From Pseudomonadota bacterium (GTDB lineage Bacteria > Pseudomonadota > Gammaproteobacteria > Burkholderiales > Burkholderiaceae): a DNA stretch of 64,000 nt. The first letter of the stretch is position 1; each line of letters starts with the position of its first letter. The stretch covers positions 5,294 through 69,293 of the forward strand of contig CAUJJP010000193.1 of the NCBI GenBank assembly GCA_963205525.1, given 5' to 3'. The position numbers and the translations under genes were made by a program. The notes under the pieces are model-generated. The model did no database searches and was not told the DNA's origin. It saw nothing but the letters and a program-made list of their open reading frames with translations. Of this stretch, positions 1 through 8,388 are shown piece after piece.

Positions 1-30
1 CAGCGCCTTCTGGTCGTCGTTGAGTACCAT
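1..30 (-). CDS. N-terminal start of probable acyl-CoA dehydrogenase (partial)
   Basis: Only the first ten codons are inside the window; the gene runs off the left edge. They read MVLNDDQKAL, a start often seen in bacterial acyl-CoA dehydrogenases, but ten residues cannot prove the family. An upstream near-palindrome (65-84) places this gene under the same putative operator as the other island units. The assignment is inference from the short N-terminus and the setting. Confidence 0.45.
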   Translation of the reverse strand, partial: MVLNDDQKAL

Positions 31-64
31 CGCGTCACCGCTCTCCAAAGTCGTCGATCAACAC

Positions 65-84
65 ATCATACACTAGCGTACGAT
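65..84. promoter_or_regulatory. Putative operator, site A
   Basis: ATCATACACTAGCGTACGAT matches the window consensus ATCGTACGC-TA-GCGTACGAT at 16 of 18 arm positions. It lies 35 bp upstream of the left-edge gene. On the minus strand the arm supplies TATGAT, a possible -10 hexamer, so a bound protein would block initiation. Transcription factor not known. Confidence 0.6.
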
Positions 85-133
85 AAAGATCGACTCAGGG
101 TCAGCCCGAGGTGACCGCCGGCGCGGCGGCCCT

Positions 134-1435
134 TCAGACCTTGTCGAACAGCAGGTTCGGCAGCCACAGCACGACCCCCGGCAGCGCGGCCAGCAGCACG
201 ATGCGGACGATGTCCACGGTGATGAAAGGCATCATGCCCTGCACGATGGTCTTCATCGGGATGTCGGGCGCCACCGAGCGGATGACGAACAGGTTGACGC
301 CGATGGGGGGCGTGATGAGGCCGATCTCCGTGGCCACCACGACGATGATGCCGAACCACACCGGGTCGTAGCCGAGCCCGGTGACGATGGGGAAGAACAT
401 CGGCACCGTGATGAGGATCAGCGACAGGCTCTCCAGCAGGCAGCCCAGCACGATGTAGATCCCGATGATGATCAGGATCACGCCGAAGGGGCTGGCACCG
501 CTGGCCTTGACCAGCGCCTCGAGACCCTTGTGCACGCCGGTGAGGTTGATGTACTCGACGAACATCGAGGCCCCCAGCACGATGCCGATCATCGAGGCCG
601 AGACGAGCGCACTGTCGACGATCACACGGCCGATGTCGCCCCAGCTCATGCCGCGGCGGGCGATGGCGAAGATCATGGCCCCGGTGGCTCCGATGCCGGC
701 GGCCTCTGTGGCAGTGAAGAAGCCGCCGTAGATGCCGCCCATCACCAGGGCGAACAGCGCCACCACCGGCCACAGGCCGCGCATCACGCCCATGCGTGCC
801 GTCCAGTCGGTGGCCTCGGCCAGCGGCGCCGCCTTCGGGTCACGCCAGACCACCCATTTCACGGCCGCCATGTAGAGCAACACTGCCAGCACGCCGGGCA
901 CCAGCCCGGCTGCGAACAGCTTGCCGATGTGCGTCTGCGTATTGACGCCGTAGATGACCATGACGATCGACGGCGGGATCAGGATGCCCAGCGTGCCGCC
1001 CGCTGCCACCGTGGCGGTGGTCAGGCGGTCGTGGTAGCCCAGGCTGCGCATGGCCGGAATGGCCACGCGCCCCATGGTTGCCGCGGTGGCCACGCTGGAG
1101 CCGCAGATGGCACCGAAACCGCCGCAGGCGAGCACGGTAGCCATGGCGACGCCACCGCGGCGACGGCCGATGAACATCTGCGCGGCCCGGAACAACTGAC
1201 CCGAGATGCCGGCACCTGCCACCAGGTTGCCCATCAGCACGAACAGCGGCAGCACCGACAGCGAGTAGGCCATGGTCGAGCTCTGCGCGGCCATGCCCAA
1301 CGTGGCCATGGCCGGCACCCAGCCGTTCAGCAGCACCAGCCCGCCGAAGCCCACCAGCGCCAGCGCGGTGGCGATGGGCACACGCAGGAAGAGCAGCGCG
1401 AAGGCAGCGGTAAAACCGAGCAGCGCGGCGGTCAT
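134..1435 (-). CDS. dctM: TRAP transporter large permease subunit (DctM family)
   Basis: This 433-residue inner-membrane protein is the ion-coupled permease of a TRAP carboxylate importer. It is almost entirely hydrophobic, with the repeated glycine/proline-rich helices of the DctM/SiaM family, including a GTLGILIPPS segment near residues 145-155. The start at 1435 is chosen because its ATG overlaps the stop of dctQ as ATGA; a longer open frame upstream is only the shadow of dctQ. No DctP receptor gene lies beside it; the only DctP in the window is at 15936-16979 in another operon. The substrate cannot be read from the sequence, but the setting suggests a carboxylic acid feeding the CoA-ester enzymes. 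Confidence 0.93.
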   Translation of the reverse strand: MTAALLGFTAAFALLFLRVPIATALALVGFGGLVLLNGWVPAMATLGMAAQSSTMAYSLSVLPLFVLMGNLVAGAGISGQLFRAAQMFIGRRRGGVAMATVLACGGFGAICGSSVATAATMGRVAIPAMRSLGYHDRLTTATVAAGGTLGILIPPSIVMVIYGVNTQTHIGKLFAAGLVPGVLAVLLYMAAVKWVVWRDPKAAPLAEATDWTARMGVMRGLWPVVALFALVMGGIYGGFFTATEAAGIGATGAMIFAIARRGMSWGDIGRVIVDSALVSASMIGIVLGASMFVEYINLTGVHKGLEALVKASGASPFGVILIIIGIYIVLGCLLESLSLILITVPMFFPIVTGLGYDPVWFGIIVVVATEIGLITPPIGVNLFVIRSVAPDIPMKTIVQGMMPFITVDIVRIVLLAALPGVVLWLPNLLFDKV

Positions 1436-1929
1436 GTCGCGGCCCCGCCGTCTTCGCCCCAGGCCGGCTGCGCACGCCCCAGGAGGGCCGACACCGCAAT
1501 GCCCAGACAGGCCAGCGCGGCCACGGCCGCCAGACCGGCCATGGTCCACCAGGCCCAGGCCAGGGGAAACTGCAACTGGGCCGTGGCCTCGCCGCTGGCG
1601 GCCGCACGACCCGCAAAGACCAGCGCCTGCCGCGCCAACAGGCCATAGACCATGGCCCCCACAGCGCCGGACAGCACCCACTGCAGGCGCCGCAAGGTCG
1701 CACCGGCGAGAAAGTCGAACAGGTCGACGGTGATGTCGCGCCGCCGCCAGGCCAGCAGCGGAAAGGCTAGGAAGCTCATCGCCGCGAGCAGCAGCTCGGT
1801 GAGCTCGGTGCCGGCGGCCAGCGGCCGGTTGAACAGGTTGCGGCCGATGACGTCGAAGAGCACGACGAGCATCAGACCGACCAGCGCCGTGCCGGCCAGG
1901 GCCGCGAGCAGGCGTTCGAAGTGGCGCAT
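1432..1929 (-). CDS. dctQ: TRAP transporter small permease subunit (DctQ family)
   Basis: This 165-residue protein has four predicted membrane segments (about residues 8-30, 45-62, 83-105 and 125-150) and the arrangement typical of DctQ: an R-N-x-F-N element after helix 1 and an R-R-D-I-T-V-D motif after helix 2. DctQ scaffolds DctM in the membrane. Its stop codon overlaps the dctM start by 4 bp, so the two are translationally coupled. The SDR gene upstream ends 25 bp before it, placing the transporter at the end of a metabolic operon starting near 5257. Confidence 0.9.
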   Translation of the reverse strand: MRHFERLLAALAGTALVGLMLVVLFDVIGRNLFNRPLAAGTELTELLLAAMSFLAFPLLAWRRRDITVDLFDFLAGATLRRLQWVLSGAVGAMVYGLLARQALVFAGRAAASGEATAQLQFPLAWAWWTMAGLAAVAALACLGIAVSALLGRAQPAWGEDGGAAT

Positions 1930-1954
1930 CAGGAGCCTCGTCCGGTTGGCGGGG

Positions 1955-2827
1955 TCAGCCGCGGTCGCGCAGCAACTCGGGCAGCACGCTGCGGTGGAAG
2001 CCCTCGAAGGGCGTGTTGTGCTGCGACGGCGCCAGCTTCCAGTAGCTGCCGCGGTTGTTCGGCGTGCCGCCGTCCACGCGCAGGCAGGTGCCGGTGACGT
2101 AGGCCGCCCCCGGCGACAACAGGTAGACGATGGCCGACGAGACCTCGGACTCGGTGCCGAAGCGCTGCAGCGGCACGGTGGGCGGGAACTCCAGGATCTT
2201 GGCCTTGGCCTCCGGCGTATAGCGGTCGAAGCCGCTGGACGCGATGCCGCCCGGCGCCACGCTGTTGACGCGCACGCCGGCCGCGGCCCATTCGCAGGCC
2301 GCGGTCTCGGTCAGCGTATACATGCCGCCGCGCGAGGCGCCGGAATGCGCGAAGTCGGGCCAGCCGTGCCAGATGTCGGCAATGATGTTGACGATAGCCC
2401 CGCCGTGCGCGCCCATCCACTGGTTGAAGGCCTCGCGCATGAAGATGAAGCCGCCGGTGAGGTTGTTGCGCACCACGGCCTCGAAGCCCTTGGTCGAGAT
2501 GTCCTTCATCGGCGATCGGTACTGGCCGCCGGCGTTGTTCACGAGTGCGTCGAGTCGGCCATGCTGCGCGAGCACCGCCTCCACGGTGGTGCGCACCTGG
2601 GCTTCCTCGCGGATGTCGCAGGCATGGGTGCTCGCCCGGCCACCGTCCTCGGCGATCTCGGCGGCCACGGCTTCGAGTTTCTCGGGCGTGCGGCCGACGA
2701 GCGCGACGGTGGCGCCCAGCGACGACAGCTCGTGCGCGGTACAGCGGCCGATGCCGCTGCCGCCGCCGGTGACGATGACGACCTGGCCGGCAAACAGGCC
2801 GGGGCGGTAGATGCTCTGGTAGGGCAT
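1955..2827 (-). CDS. SDR oxidoreductase with atypical catalytic motif (AtuB/PECR-like)
   Basis: This is a 290-residue short-chain dehydrogenase fold with the nucleotide-binding TGGGSGIG at residues 20-27 and an NNAG motif near residue 102. The usual YxxxK catalytic pair is replaced: the segment reads HSGASRGG, giving Ser for Tyr and Arg for Lys. From memory, SDRs of acyclic-terpene catabolism (AtuB) and peroxisomal enoyl-CoA reductases show similar variants, so a CoA-ester or terpenoid-like substrate is plausible. It is followed by dctQ and preceded after 28 bp by a CoA racemase gene. The start MPYQSIY at 2827 begins immediately before the Rossmann strand. The exact reaction is unknown. Confidence 0.8.
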   Translation of the reverse strand: MPYQSIYRPGLFAGQVVIVTGGGSGIGRCTAHELSSLGATVALVGRTPEKLEAVAAEIAEDGGRASTHACDIREEAQVRTTVEAVLAQHGRLDALVNNAGGQYRSPMKDISTKGFEAVVRNNLTGGFIFMREAFNQWMGAHGGAIVNIIADIWHGWPDFAHSGASRGGMYTLTETAACEWAAAGVRVNSVAPGGIASSGFDRYTPEAKAKILEFPPTVPLQRFGTESEVSSAIVYLLSPGAAYVTGTCLRVDGGTPNNRGSYWKLAPSQHNTPFEGFHRSVLPELLRDRG

Positions 2828-2855
2828 GGCAGGGGTTCTCCGGTGGACAGGTGAA

Positions 2856-4031
2856 TCAGGCGGCGTCGGCGACCACGCCCAGGCCGCACAGCGCGGCCAC
2901 GGCAGCGGCCGGCAGGCCCCAGTCGGCCAGCACCTCGCGGCTGTGCTGGCCGGCGGACGGTGCCGGGCGGCGCAAGCTGCCCGGTGTGCGCGACAGCCGC
3001 GGCGCCGGCGCCGGGTGGCGCACCTCGTCGAAGCCGAGGTAGGTGCCACGCGCGCGCATCTGCGGGTGTGCGGGCGCCTCGTCGATCGACAGTACCGGCG
3101 CCAGGCAGGCGTCGCGGCCGGCCGCGGCCTGCACCCAGGCATCGCGCGTGCGGGTGCGCAGCACGGCCGCGAAGCGCGCGCGCATCGCCGGCCACTGCGC
3201 GTGGTCGTTCTGCGGCGGCAGCGTGGCGGGGTCGATGTCCAGCACGGACAGCAGCGCGGCATAGAACTGCGGCTCGATGGCACCCACCGCCACGTGGCGG
3301 CCGTCGGCCGTCTCGTAGCAGCCGTAGTACGGCGCGCCCCCGTCGACCAGATTGTGGCCGCGTTGGTCTTCCCACTGGCCCTGCTGGCGGAAGGCCTGGA
3401 AGGCCGACATCAGGTTGGTGATGCCGTCGAGCATGGCGGTCTCGACCACCTGGCCGCGGCCCGACTGGCGGGCCTCGAGCACCGCGGCGAGGATGCCGAC
3501 GGCGAGGTACATCGCCCCGCCGCCGAGGTCGGCCACCAGGTTCAGCGGCGGTACCGGCGGCCGACCGGCCTCACCGATGGCATGCAGCGCGCCGGTCAGG
3601 GCGAGGTAGTTGATGTCGTGGCCGGCCTCCTGGGCCAGCGGGCCGTCCTGCCCCCAGCCGGTCATGCGGCCGATCACCAGCCGCGGGTTGGCCGCCAGCA
3701 GCGTCGCAGGCGCCAGGCCCAGCCGCTCCAGCACGCCAGGGCGGAAACCTTCGGTCAGCACGTCGGCGCTGCGCACCAGCTGCAGCACGGTCTGCACGCC
3801 CTCGGGCCGCTTGAGGTCGACCGCCAGCGAACGCTTGTTGCGGTTGTAGAAGTCGAAGCGCGGCGGCGGCTCCTGCGGCACGCCAGCCTTGGGCAGGCGG
3901 TCGATGCGCACGACGTCGGCGCCCAGGTCGGCCAGCAGCCCGCCGGCAAACGGTGCCGGGCCGATGGCGGCGAGTTCCAGGATGCGCACGCCGGCCAGCG
4001 CGCCGGCGGCCGAGTGGGAAGAAGCGGTCAT
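2856..4031 (-). CDS. Alpha-methylacyl-CoA racemase (class III CoA-transferase superfamily)
   Basis: The 391-residue protein belongs to the CaiB/BaiF superfamily and looks like a racemase rather than a transferase. The candidate catalytic residues His138 (GHDINYL), Asp168 (NLVADLG) and Glu253 (AIEPQF) keep exactly the spacing of His126, Asp156 and Glu241 in Mycobacterium tuberculosis MCR. Such enzymes interconvert R- and S-2-methylacyl-CoA so that S-specific acyl-CoA dehydrogenases can act. This fits a branched or terpenoid-derived substrate. The ATG at 4031 overlaps the stop of the upstream 3-hydroxyacyl-CoA dehydrogenase as ATGA, which decides the start. Confidence 0.88.
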   Translation of the reverse strand: MTASSHSAAGALAGVRILELAAIGPAPFAGGLLADLGADVVRIDRLPKAGVPQEPPPRFDFYNRNKRSLAVDLKRPEGVQTVLQLVRSADVLTEGFRPGVLERLGLAPATLLAANPRLVIGRMTGWGQDGPLAQEAGHDINYLALTGALHAIGEAGRPPVPPLNLVADLGGGAMYLAVGILAAVLEARQSGRGQVVETAMLDGITNLMSAFQAFRQQGQWEDQRGHNLVDGGAPYYGCYETADGRHVAVGAIEPQFYAALLSVLDIDPATLPPQNDHAQWPAMRARFAAVLRTRTRDAWVQAAAGRDACLAPVLSIDEAPAHPQMRARGTYLGFDEVRHPAPAPRLSRTPGSLRRPAPSAGQHSREVLADWGLPAAAVAALCGLGVVADAA

Positions 4032-5257
4032 CGGTCCATCACTCCAGATGCAGGCAGGGCACGCCACGCCGCCAGACCGCGCCCCTGCAGGGCCGTCTCG
4101 ACCAGTGCGTCGGGAAAGGAAAACCGCTCGCCATGGCGGGTGCCGAGTTCAGCGGCGACACGCCGCACGTCGGCCAGGCCCGTGCTGTCGACCCACTGCA
4201 GCACGCCGCCGCCGGGAAAGGCCAGGCCCAGGCGCGACGCGGTGTCGGCCTCGTCGGCCGAGGCGACCACGCCGTCGGCCAGGCAGCGCAGCGCTTCCAG
4301 CGCCTCGGCCCAGCGCAGCCGCTGCGCGATGGCCGCGTCATCGAGTTGCGGCCTTGCCGGCGCAAACAGCTGTGCCAGCCCGGGCCAGGGCACGCGGACA
4401 CCGCCCTCGGCTTCGTCGAGAAAGCCCCCGCCCTGGCGGCGCCCGCCGCGACCGGCGGCCACCAGCGCCTCCAGCACCGGCCGCGCAGCCAGGCGGCAAA
4501 AGGGCGGCGGCAGTGCGTCGGCCTCGGCCTGGCGCGCCTGCTGCAGGTTGAGCGTGAGCGAGACCTCGTCCACCACCGCCAGCGGCCCGAGCGACCGCCC
4601 GAGCGCACGCCCGGCGGCTTCGATGCGGGTGGCATCGATGCCCTCGCCCACCATCGCCATGGCCTCGTCGAGGTAGGCGGCAAACACGCGCGAGGTGAAG
4701 AAGCCCGGGCCGTCGCGCACCACCACCGGCTGCTGCCCGATGGCGCGCACCCAGGCGAGCGCGCGCGCCAGCGCGCCGTCGGCCGTGCGGGCGCCGCGCA
4801 CCACCTCGACCAACGGCATGCGTTCGACCGGTGAGAAGAAATGCAAGCCCAGCAGCCGCGAGGGGTCCCGCAGGGCGCCGGCCAACCCGTCGATGGGCAG
4901 GCCCGAGGTATTGCTCGCGATCACAGCGTCGGGCGGCAGCACGGCCTCCAGGCGACGCAGCACGGCCGTCTTCAGCGCCCGGTCCTCCGGCACCGATTCG
5001 ATGGCGAGCGTGCAGCCGGCGATGGCGTCGTCGTCCGCGGCAACCGCCACGCGGTCCAGCAGGGCATCGGCCTCGTCCGCAGACAATCTGGCGCGCGCCA
5101 CCTGCCGTGCCAGCGACGCCTGCAGCCGCTGCCGGCCAGCCGCGGCGGCGGCGGCATCGCGCCCGACCAGCCGCACCGGACAGCCGGCGCGTGCCGCCAC
5201 CTGCGCGATGCCCAGGCCCATCAGGCCGGGCCCGACCACCACCACCGCCTCAGCCAT
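4028..5257 (-). CDS. 3-hydroxyacyl-CoA dehydrogenase
   Basis: This 409-residue NAD-dependent enzyme oxidises 3-hydroxyacyl-CoA to 3-ketoacyl-CoA. It shows the N-terminal GPGLMGLG nucleotide motif (residues 9-16), the SNTSGLPI serine/asparagine segment, and the GLHFFSPVERMPLVEVV block that carries the catalytic His. Two C-terminal 3HCDH helical domains follow, making it longer than the single-domain 280-residue form. The ATG at 5257 is taken because the Rossmann strand starts right after it, yet it has no Shine-Dalgarno of its own. It sits inside a 24-codon leader frame that does have one, so translation may be coupled. A possible operator lies at 5394-5413. Confidence 0.88.
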   Translation of the reverse strand: MAEAVVVVGPGLMGLGIAQVAARAGCPVRLVGRDAAAAAAGRQRLQASLARQVARARLSADEADALLDRVAVAADDDAIAGCTLAIESVPEDRALKTAVLRRLEAVLPPDAVIASNTSGLPIDGLAGALRDPSRLLGLHFFSPVERMPLVEVVRGARTADGALARALAWVRAIGQQPVVVRDGPGFFTSRVFAAYLDEAMAMVGEGIDATRIEAAGRALGRSLGPLAVVDEVSLTLNLQQARQAEADALPPPFCRLAARPVLEALVAAGRGGRRQGGGFLDEAEGGVRVPWPGLAQLFAPARPQLDDAAIAQRLRWAEALEALRCLADGVVASADEADTASRLGLAFPGGGVLQWVDSTGLADVRRVAAELGTRHGERFSFPDALVETALQGRGLAAWRALPASGVMDR

Positions 5258-5324
5258 GGCGGCCGCCCCGGCCGCCGGCGTCGGCGCGCCGGGCGGTGTT
5301 CTGGAACGGGCACCGTGCCTGCAT
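5250..5324 (-). CDS. Possible 24-codon leader ORF overlapping the HAD start
   Basis: On the minus strand a good AGGAG-type ribosome site lies just before an ATG at 5324. The frame runs MQARCPFQ... for 24 codons and stops with TGA at 5252-5250. That stop is 3 nt past the ATG of the 3-hydroxyacyl-CoA dehydrogenase (5257-5255), in a different frame. This geometry suits terminational reinitiation. It could also mark a frameshift separating the real N-terminus, or be chance. No similarity to a known peptide is claimed. Confidence 0.35.
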   Translation of the reverse strand: MQARCPFQNTARRADAGGRGGRHG

Positions 5325-5393
5325 GGGGTTTCTCCTGATCCGCCAGCGCGTGCAGCGCATTCGCGGTCGATTCGGTGTTTAATACAGCACCAT

Positions 5394-5413
5394 ACCGTAC
5401 GCAGGCATACGAT
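5394..5413. promoter_or_regulatory. Putative operator, site B, in divergent promoter region
   Basis: ACCGTACGCAGGCATACGAT matches 16 of 18 arm positions of the consensus. It sits between the minus-strand 3-hydroxyacyl-CoA dehydrogenase and the plus-strand ligase at 5524. An A/T-rich TTTAATAC stretch just to its left (about 5378-5385) is the most promoter-like part of this 266-bp gap. One operator could control both directions. Confidence 0.6.
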
Positions 5414-5523
5414 CGCTGTCAAGCGGGCACACCCTGCCTGTCGCGCACACCCTGCCCGTTCACGACCGCACGATCGTCACGCCCGGGCCCGGCCCACCGA
5501 CCGTGCACAGGAGACCTCCCCTC

Positions 5524-7098
5524 ATGACCCCGTCACCGCTGCACCCCGAGGTGATCGCCGCGATCGCCAGGCCCTTCGGCACGCTGGCCGACATGCTGCG
5601 GCTGCAGGCCCGGCTGCAGCCGGACCACCCGGCGCTGCGACTCGACGACCTGAGCTTGAGCTATGGCGCGCTCGACCGTCTCGTCGACCAGGCCGCCGCC
5701 GCGTTGCAGCGTGACGGCCTGCGCCCCACCGACGTCATCGCCATCGCGGCCGCCACGTCCTTCGCATATGCCGCGGTGATGCTAGGCGCGCTGCGTGCCG
5801 GCATCGCGGTGGCACCGCTGGCCACCGACCTGCCGCCCGCCACGCTGGCGGCCATGGTCGCCGACGCCGGGGCCAAACGCCTGTTCGTCGATGCGGCGGT
5901 CGCGCAGCAGCTGGACGCCGTGGCCGACCGCTGTACCGTGCCGCGCACCGGGCTCGACGACGTCGCCGTCCCCGGCCAGCCGCTGACGGCCTGGCTGGCC
6001 CCGGCGGGCAGCACGCCGCAGGCCGCGGCGGTGCAGCCCGACTGGACCTTCACGCTGATCTATTCGTCGGGCACCACCGGCATGCCCAAGGGCATTGCCG
6101 TGCCGCACGCCTACCGCTGGTCGGCGCTGCAGATGTTCCAGGCGCTGGGCTACTCGCCCGCCTCGGTGGTGATGATCTCGATCCCGCTCTATTCGAACAT
6201 GACGCTGTCGAGCTTCCTGCCCTCGCTGGCGATGGGCTGCACGCTGGTGCTGATGCGCAAGTTCGACGCCGCGCGTTGGCTGGAACTGGCCGAGCGCCAC
6301 CGCGCCACGCACTGCATGATGGTGCCGGTGCAGTACCAGCGGCTGCTGGACCACCCCGACTTCGACCGCCGCGACCTTTCCAGCCTGCGCGTCAAATCCT
6401 GCGGCAGCGCGCCCTTCGCCGCCTCGGTCAAGGCCGAGGTGCTGCGGCGATGGCCTGGCGAGCTGATCGAGTACTACGGCATGACCGAAGGCGGGGCCGT
6501 CTGCACGCTGGACACGCGCCGCTTTACCGACAAGCTGCACACCGTCGGCCGCCCGGTGCCCGGCCACGAGATCCGCGTCATCGACGACGAGGGCCATCAA
6601 CTGCCGCCGGGTTCGGTGGGCGAGATCGTCGGCCGCTCGGGGCTGATGATGGCGGGCTACCACAACCAGCCCGCGATGACGCGCGCGGCCGAATGGTTCG
6701 ACGACCAGGGACGACGCTTCATCCGCACCGGTGACGTCGGTCGCATCGACGAGGACGGCTTCCTCGTGCTGATGGACCGCAAGAAGGACATGCTGATCTC
6801 CGGCGGCTTCAACGTCTACCCGAGCGACGTCGAAGCGGTGCTGGTGCAGCACCCCGCGGTGGCCGAGGCGGCGGTCTTCGGCGTGCCGTCCGAGCGCTGG
6901 GGCGAGACGCCGGTGGCCTTCGTCGTGCCGCGCGTCGGCCACGCCGCCGACGAGGCGGCGCTGCTGGCCTGGCTGAACGAGCGCGTCGCCAAGCCGCAGC
7001 GCCTTTCGGGCCTGCGCCTGGCCGACGCGCTGCCGCGCAGCGAGGTCGGCAAGGTGCTCAAGCGCGAACTGCGTCAGCGCTGGCTGGCGCCGGTGTGA
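5524..7098 (+). CDS. AMP-forming acyl-CoA ligase
   Basis: This 524-residue ANL-superfamily enzyme activates a carboxylic acid to its CoA thioester through an acyl-adenylate. It carries the P-loop-like YSSGTTGMPKG (about residues 180-190), the EYYGMTEGG adenine motif, the RTGDVGRIDEDG hinge and a C-terminal GKVLKREL catalytic lysine. The start at 5524 follows an AGGAG at 5509-5513; an in-frame GTG at 5503 lies upstream of that site and is rejected. It is a single plus-strand gene ending 13 bp from the convergent phosphatase gene. The substrate is unknown; the medium-chain or LvaE-like class is possible given the APH/acyl-CoA-dehydrogenase genes downstream. Confidence 0.9.
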   Translation: MTPSPLHPEVIAAIARPFGTLADMLRLQARLQPDHPALRLDDLSLSYGALDRLVDQAAAALQRDGLRPTDVIAIAAATSFAYAAVMLGALRAGIAVAPLATDLPPATLAAMVADAGAKRLFVDAAVAQQLDAVADRCTVPRTGLDDVAVPGQPLTAWLAPAGSTPQAAAVQPDWTFTLIYSSGTTGMPKGIAVPHAYRWSALQMFQALGYSPASVVMISIPLYSNMTLSSFLPSLAMGCTLVLMRKFDAARWLELAERHRATHCMMVPVQYQRLLDHPDFDRRDLSSLRVKSCGSAPFAASVKAEVLRRWPGELIEYYGMTEGGAVCTLDTRRFTDKLHTVGRPVPGHEIRVIDDEGHQLPPGSVGEIVGRSGLMMAGYHNQPAMTRAAEWFDDQGRRFIRTGDVGRIDEDGFLVLMDRKKDMLISGGFNVYPSDVEAVLVQHPAVAEAAVFGVPSERWGETPVAFVVPRVGHAADEAALLAWLNERVAKPQRLSGLRLADALPRSEVGKVLKRELRQRWLAPV

Positions 7099-7111
7099 CG
7101 CGCCGCCGGGC

Positions 7112-7711
7112 TCAGCGTCGTTCAGGGCGTGGGCACAGCGCCTCGTTGACGCTGTCCACGCGCAGCCGGTCGAGGTCGGCGCCCGAGACGCGGGACACCG
7201 AGCCGTGGTCGATCGTGAAGCGCGCGTACCCGGATTCCGCGCCGAGCGCAGTGCACAGGATGGTCTTGATCGTCATGCCGTGCGCAAACACGACGATGCA
7301 CGACGCGTCGGCATCGGCCAGCACGGCCGCGAACGCGTCGAGCACGCGCTGACGCCACTGCACCGGGTCCTTGCCGAAGAAGCGCGCCGGCGAGGCGAGA
7401 AATTCGGCAAAACGCGCCGGCTCCTCGGCCCGCAGGGTGTCGACCGAGCGGTAGCGCGGCGTGCCGTGGTCGACCTCGGCCAGGCCGTCGTGCACCACCG
7501 GCACCAGGCCGAGCAGGCGCACCAGGGGCTGCGCGGTCTCGAGGGCACGGCGCTGCGGGCTGCTGACGATGCGGTCGATGCCCTCGCGCGCCAGCCGGCG
7601 CGCCAGGCGTTGTGCGTGGCGGCGCCCGTCGGGGTGCAGCGGCGGGTCGCCCGGGTGGACGGGATGACCTTCGTGCGGCAGGCCGTGGCGAACCAGCAGC
7701 ACGCGCTTCAT
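7112..7711 (-). CDS. Histidine phosphatase family protein (phosphoglycerate mutase-like)
   Basis: The 199-residue protein begins MKRVLLVRHG, with the catalytic RHG at residues 8-10. It also has an SSPQRRALETA second motif and the FAHGMT distal histidine, which together define the histidine phosphatase fold. The ATG at 7711 overlaps the nitroreductase stop (ATGA). It is the last gene of a minus-strand operon that starts at 12281. A phosphatase beside an APH-type kinase acting on CoA intermediates is suggestive, but the substrate cannot be inferred from the sequence. Confidence 0.88.
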   Translation of the reverse strand: MKRVLLVRHGLPHEGHPVHPGDPPLHPDGRRHAQRLARRLAREGIDRIVSSPQRRALETAQPLVRLLGLVPVVHDGLAEVDHGTPRYRSVDTLRAEEPARFAEFLASPARFFGKDPVQWRQRVLDAFAAVLADADASCIVVFAHGMTIKTILCTALGAESGYARFTIDHGSVSRVSGADLDRLRVDSVNEALCPRPERR

Positions 7712-8388
7712 GCCGCCCCCGGGGCGTCGTCGTGGAAGACCACCGCCTCGTCCAGCGGCGCCCGCGCGGTGCGTGCGGCATTCGCGGCCACCGCCGGGTC
7801 CTCGTAGCCGAAGGCGATGCCCATCATCAAGCGGTGCGTCGGATCCAGGCCCAGGTGCTCGCGCACGATGGACGGATGGAGCCCGAGGGCGCCCTGCGCG
7901 CAGCTGGCGATGCCGCGTGTGGCCAGCACCAGCATCAGCGTCTGCGCCCACATGCCGACATCGGTGGCCTCGCGGGCGCCGAAGGGCTCGTGCATGAAGA
8001 CGAAGACCGCATGCGGCGCGCTGAAGGCATCGAGGTTTCGCAGGTAGGCTGCATCGCGCCCGGCGCGGTCGTCGCGCGCCACGCCCATGGCGCCATACAG
8101 CCGGCGCGCGGCATCGACCTGGCGCTCGCGGTAGTGCCCGGGGTAGGCCGCGCGCGCCTCGAAGTCGGGCTCGGGCGGCAGCCCGGCGCGCGCGGCCGCG
8201 GTCATCGCGCGGCCGATCGTGCGCAGCCGCTGCCCGCTGACGACATGCGGCACCCAGGGCTGGATGTTGCAGTTCGACGGCGACCACTGCGCCAGCTCGA
8301 ACACCTCGCGGATCGTCGCCTCGGGCACCGGGCGCGGCAGGTAGCCACGCACCGAGCGCCGGGCGCGGATGGCGTCGTCGAGCGTCAT
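7708..8388 (-). CDS. Nitroreductase family flavoprotein
   Basis: This 226-residue protein fits the FMN-dependent nitroreductase fold: an N-terminal RRSVRGYL FMN-phosphate motif, WSPSNCNIQPW in the early helix region, and a C-terminal FGYEDP segment. Members reduce nitro groups, quinones or conjugated enoyl compounds with NAD(P)H. It overlaps both neighbours by 4 bp (stop-start), so it belongs to the kinase/acyl-CoA-dehydrogenase operon. Here it could act on an unsaturated or quinonoid intermediate, which is inference only. Confidence 0.85.
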   Translation of the reverse strand: MTLDDAIRARRSVRGYLPRPVPEATIREVFELAQWSPSNCNIQPWVPHVVSGQRLRTIGRAMTAAARAGLPPEPDFEARAAYPGHYRERQVDAARRLYGAMGVARDDRAGRDAAYLRNLDAFSAPHAVFVFMHEPFGAREATDVGMWAQTLMLVLATRGIASCAQGALGLHPSIVREHLGLDPTHRLMMGIAFGYEDPAVAANAARTARAPLDEAVVFHDDAPGAA

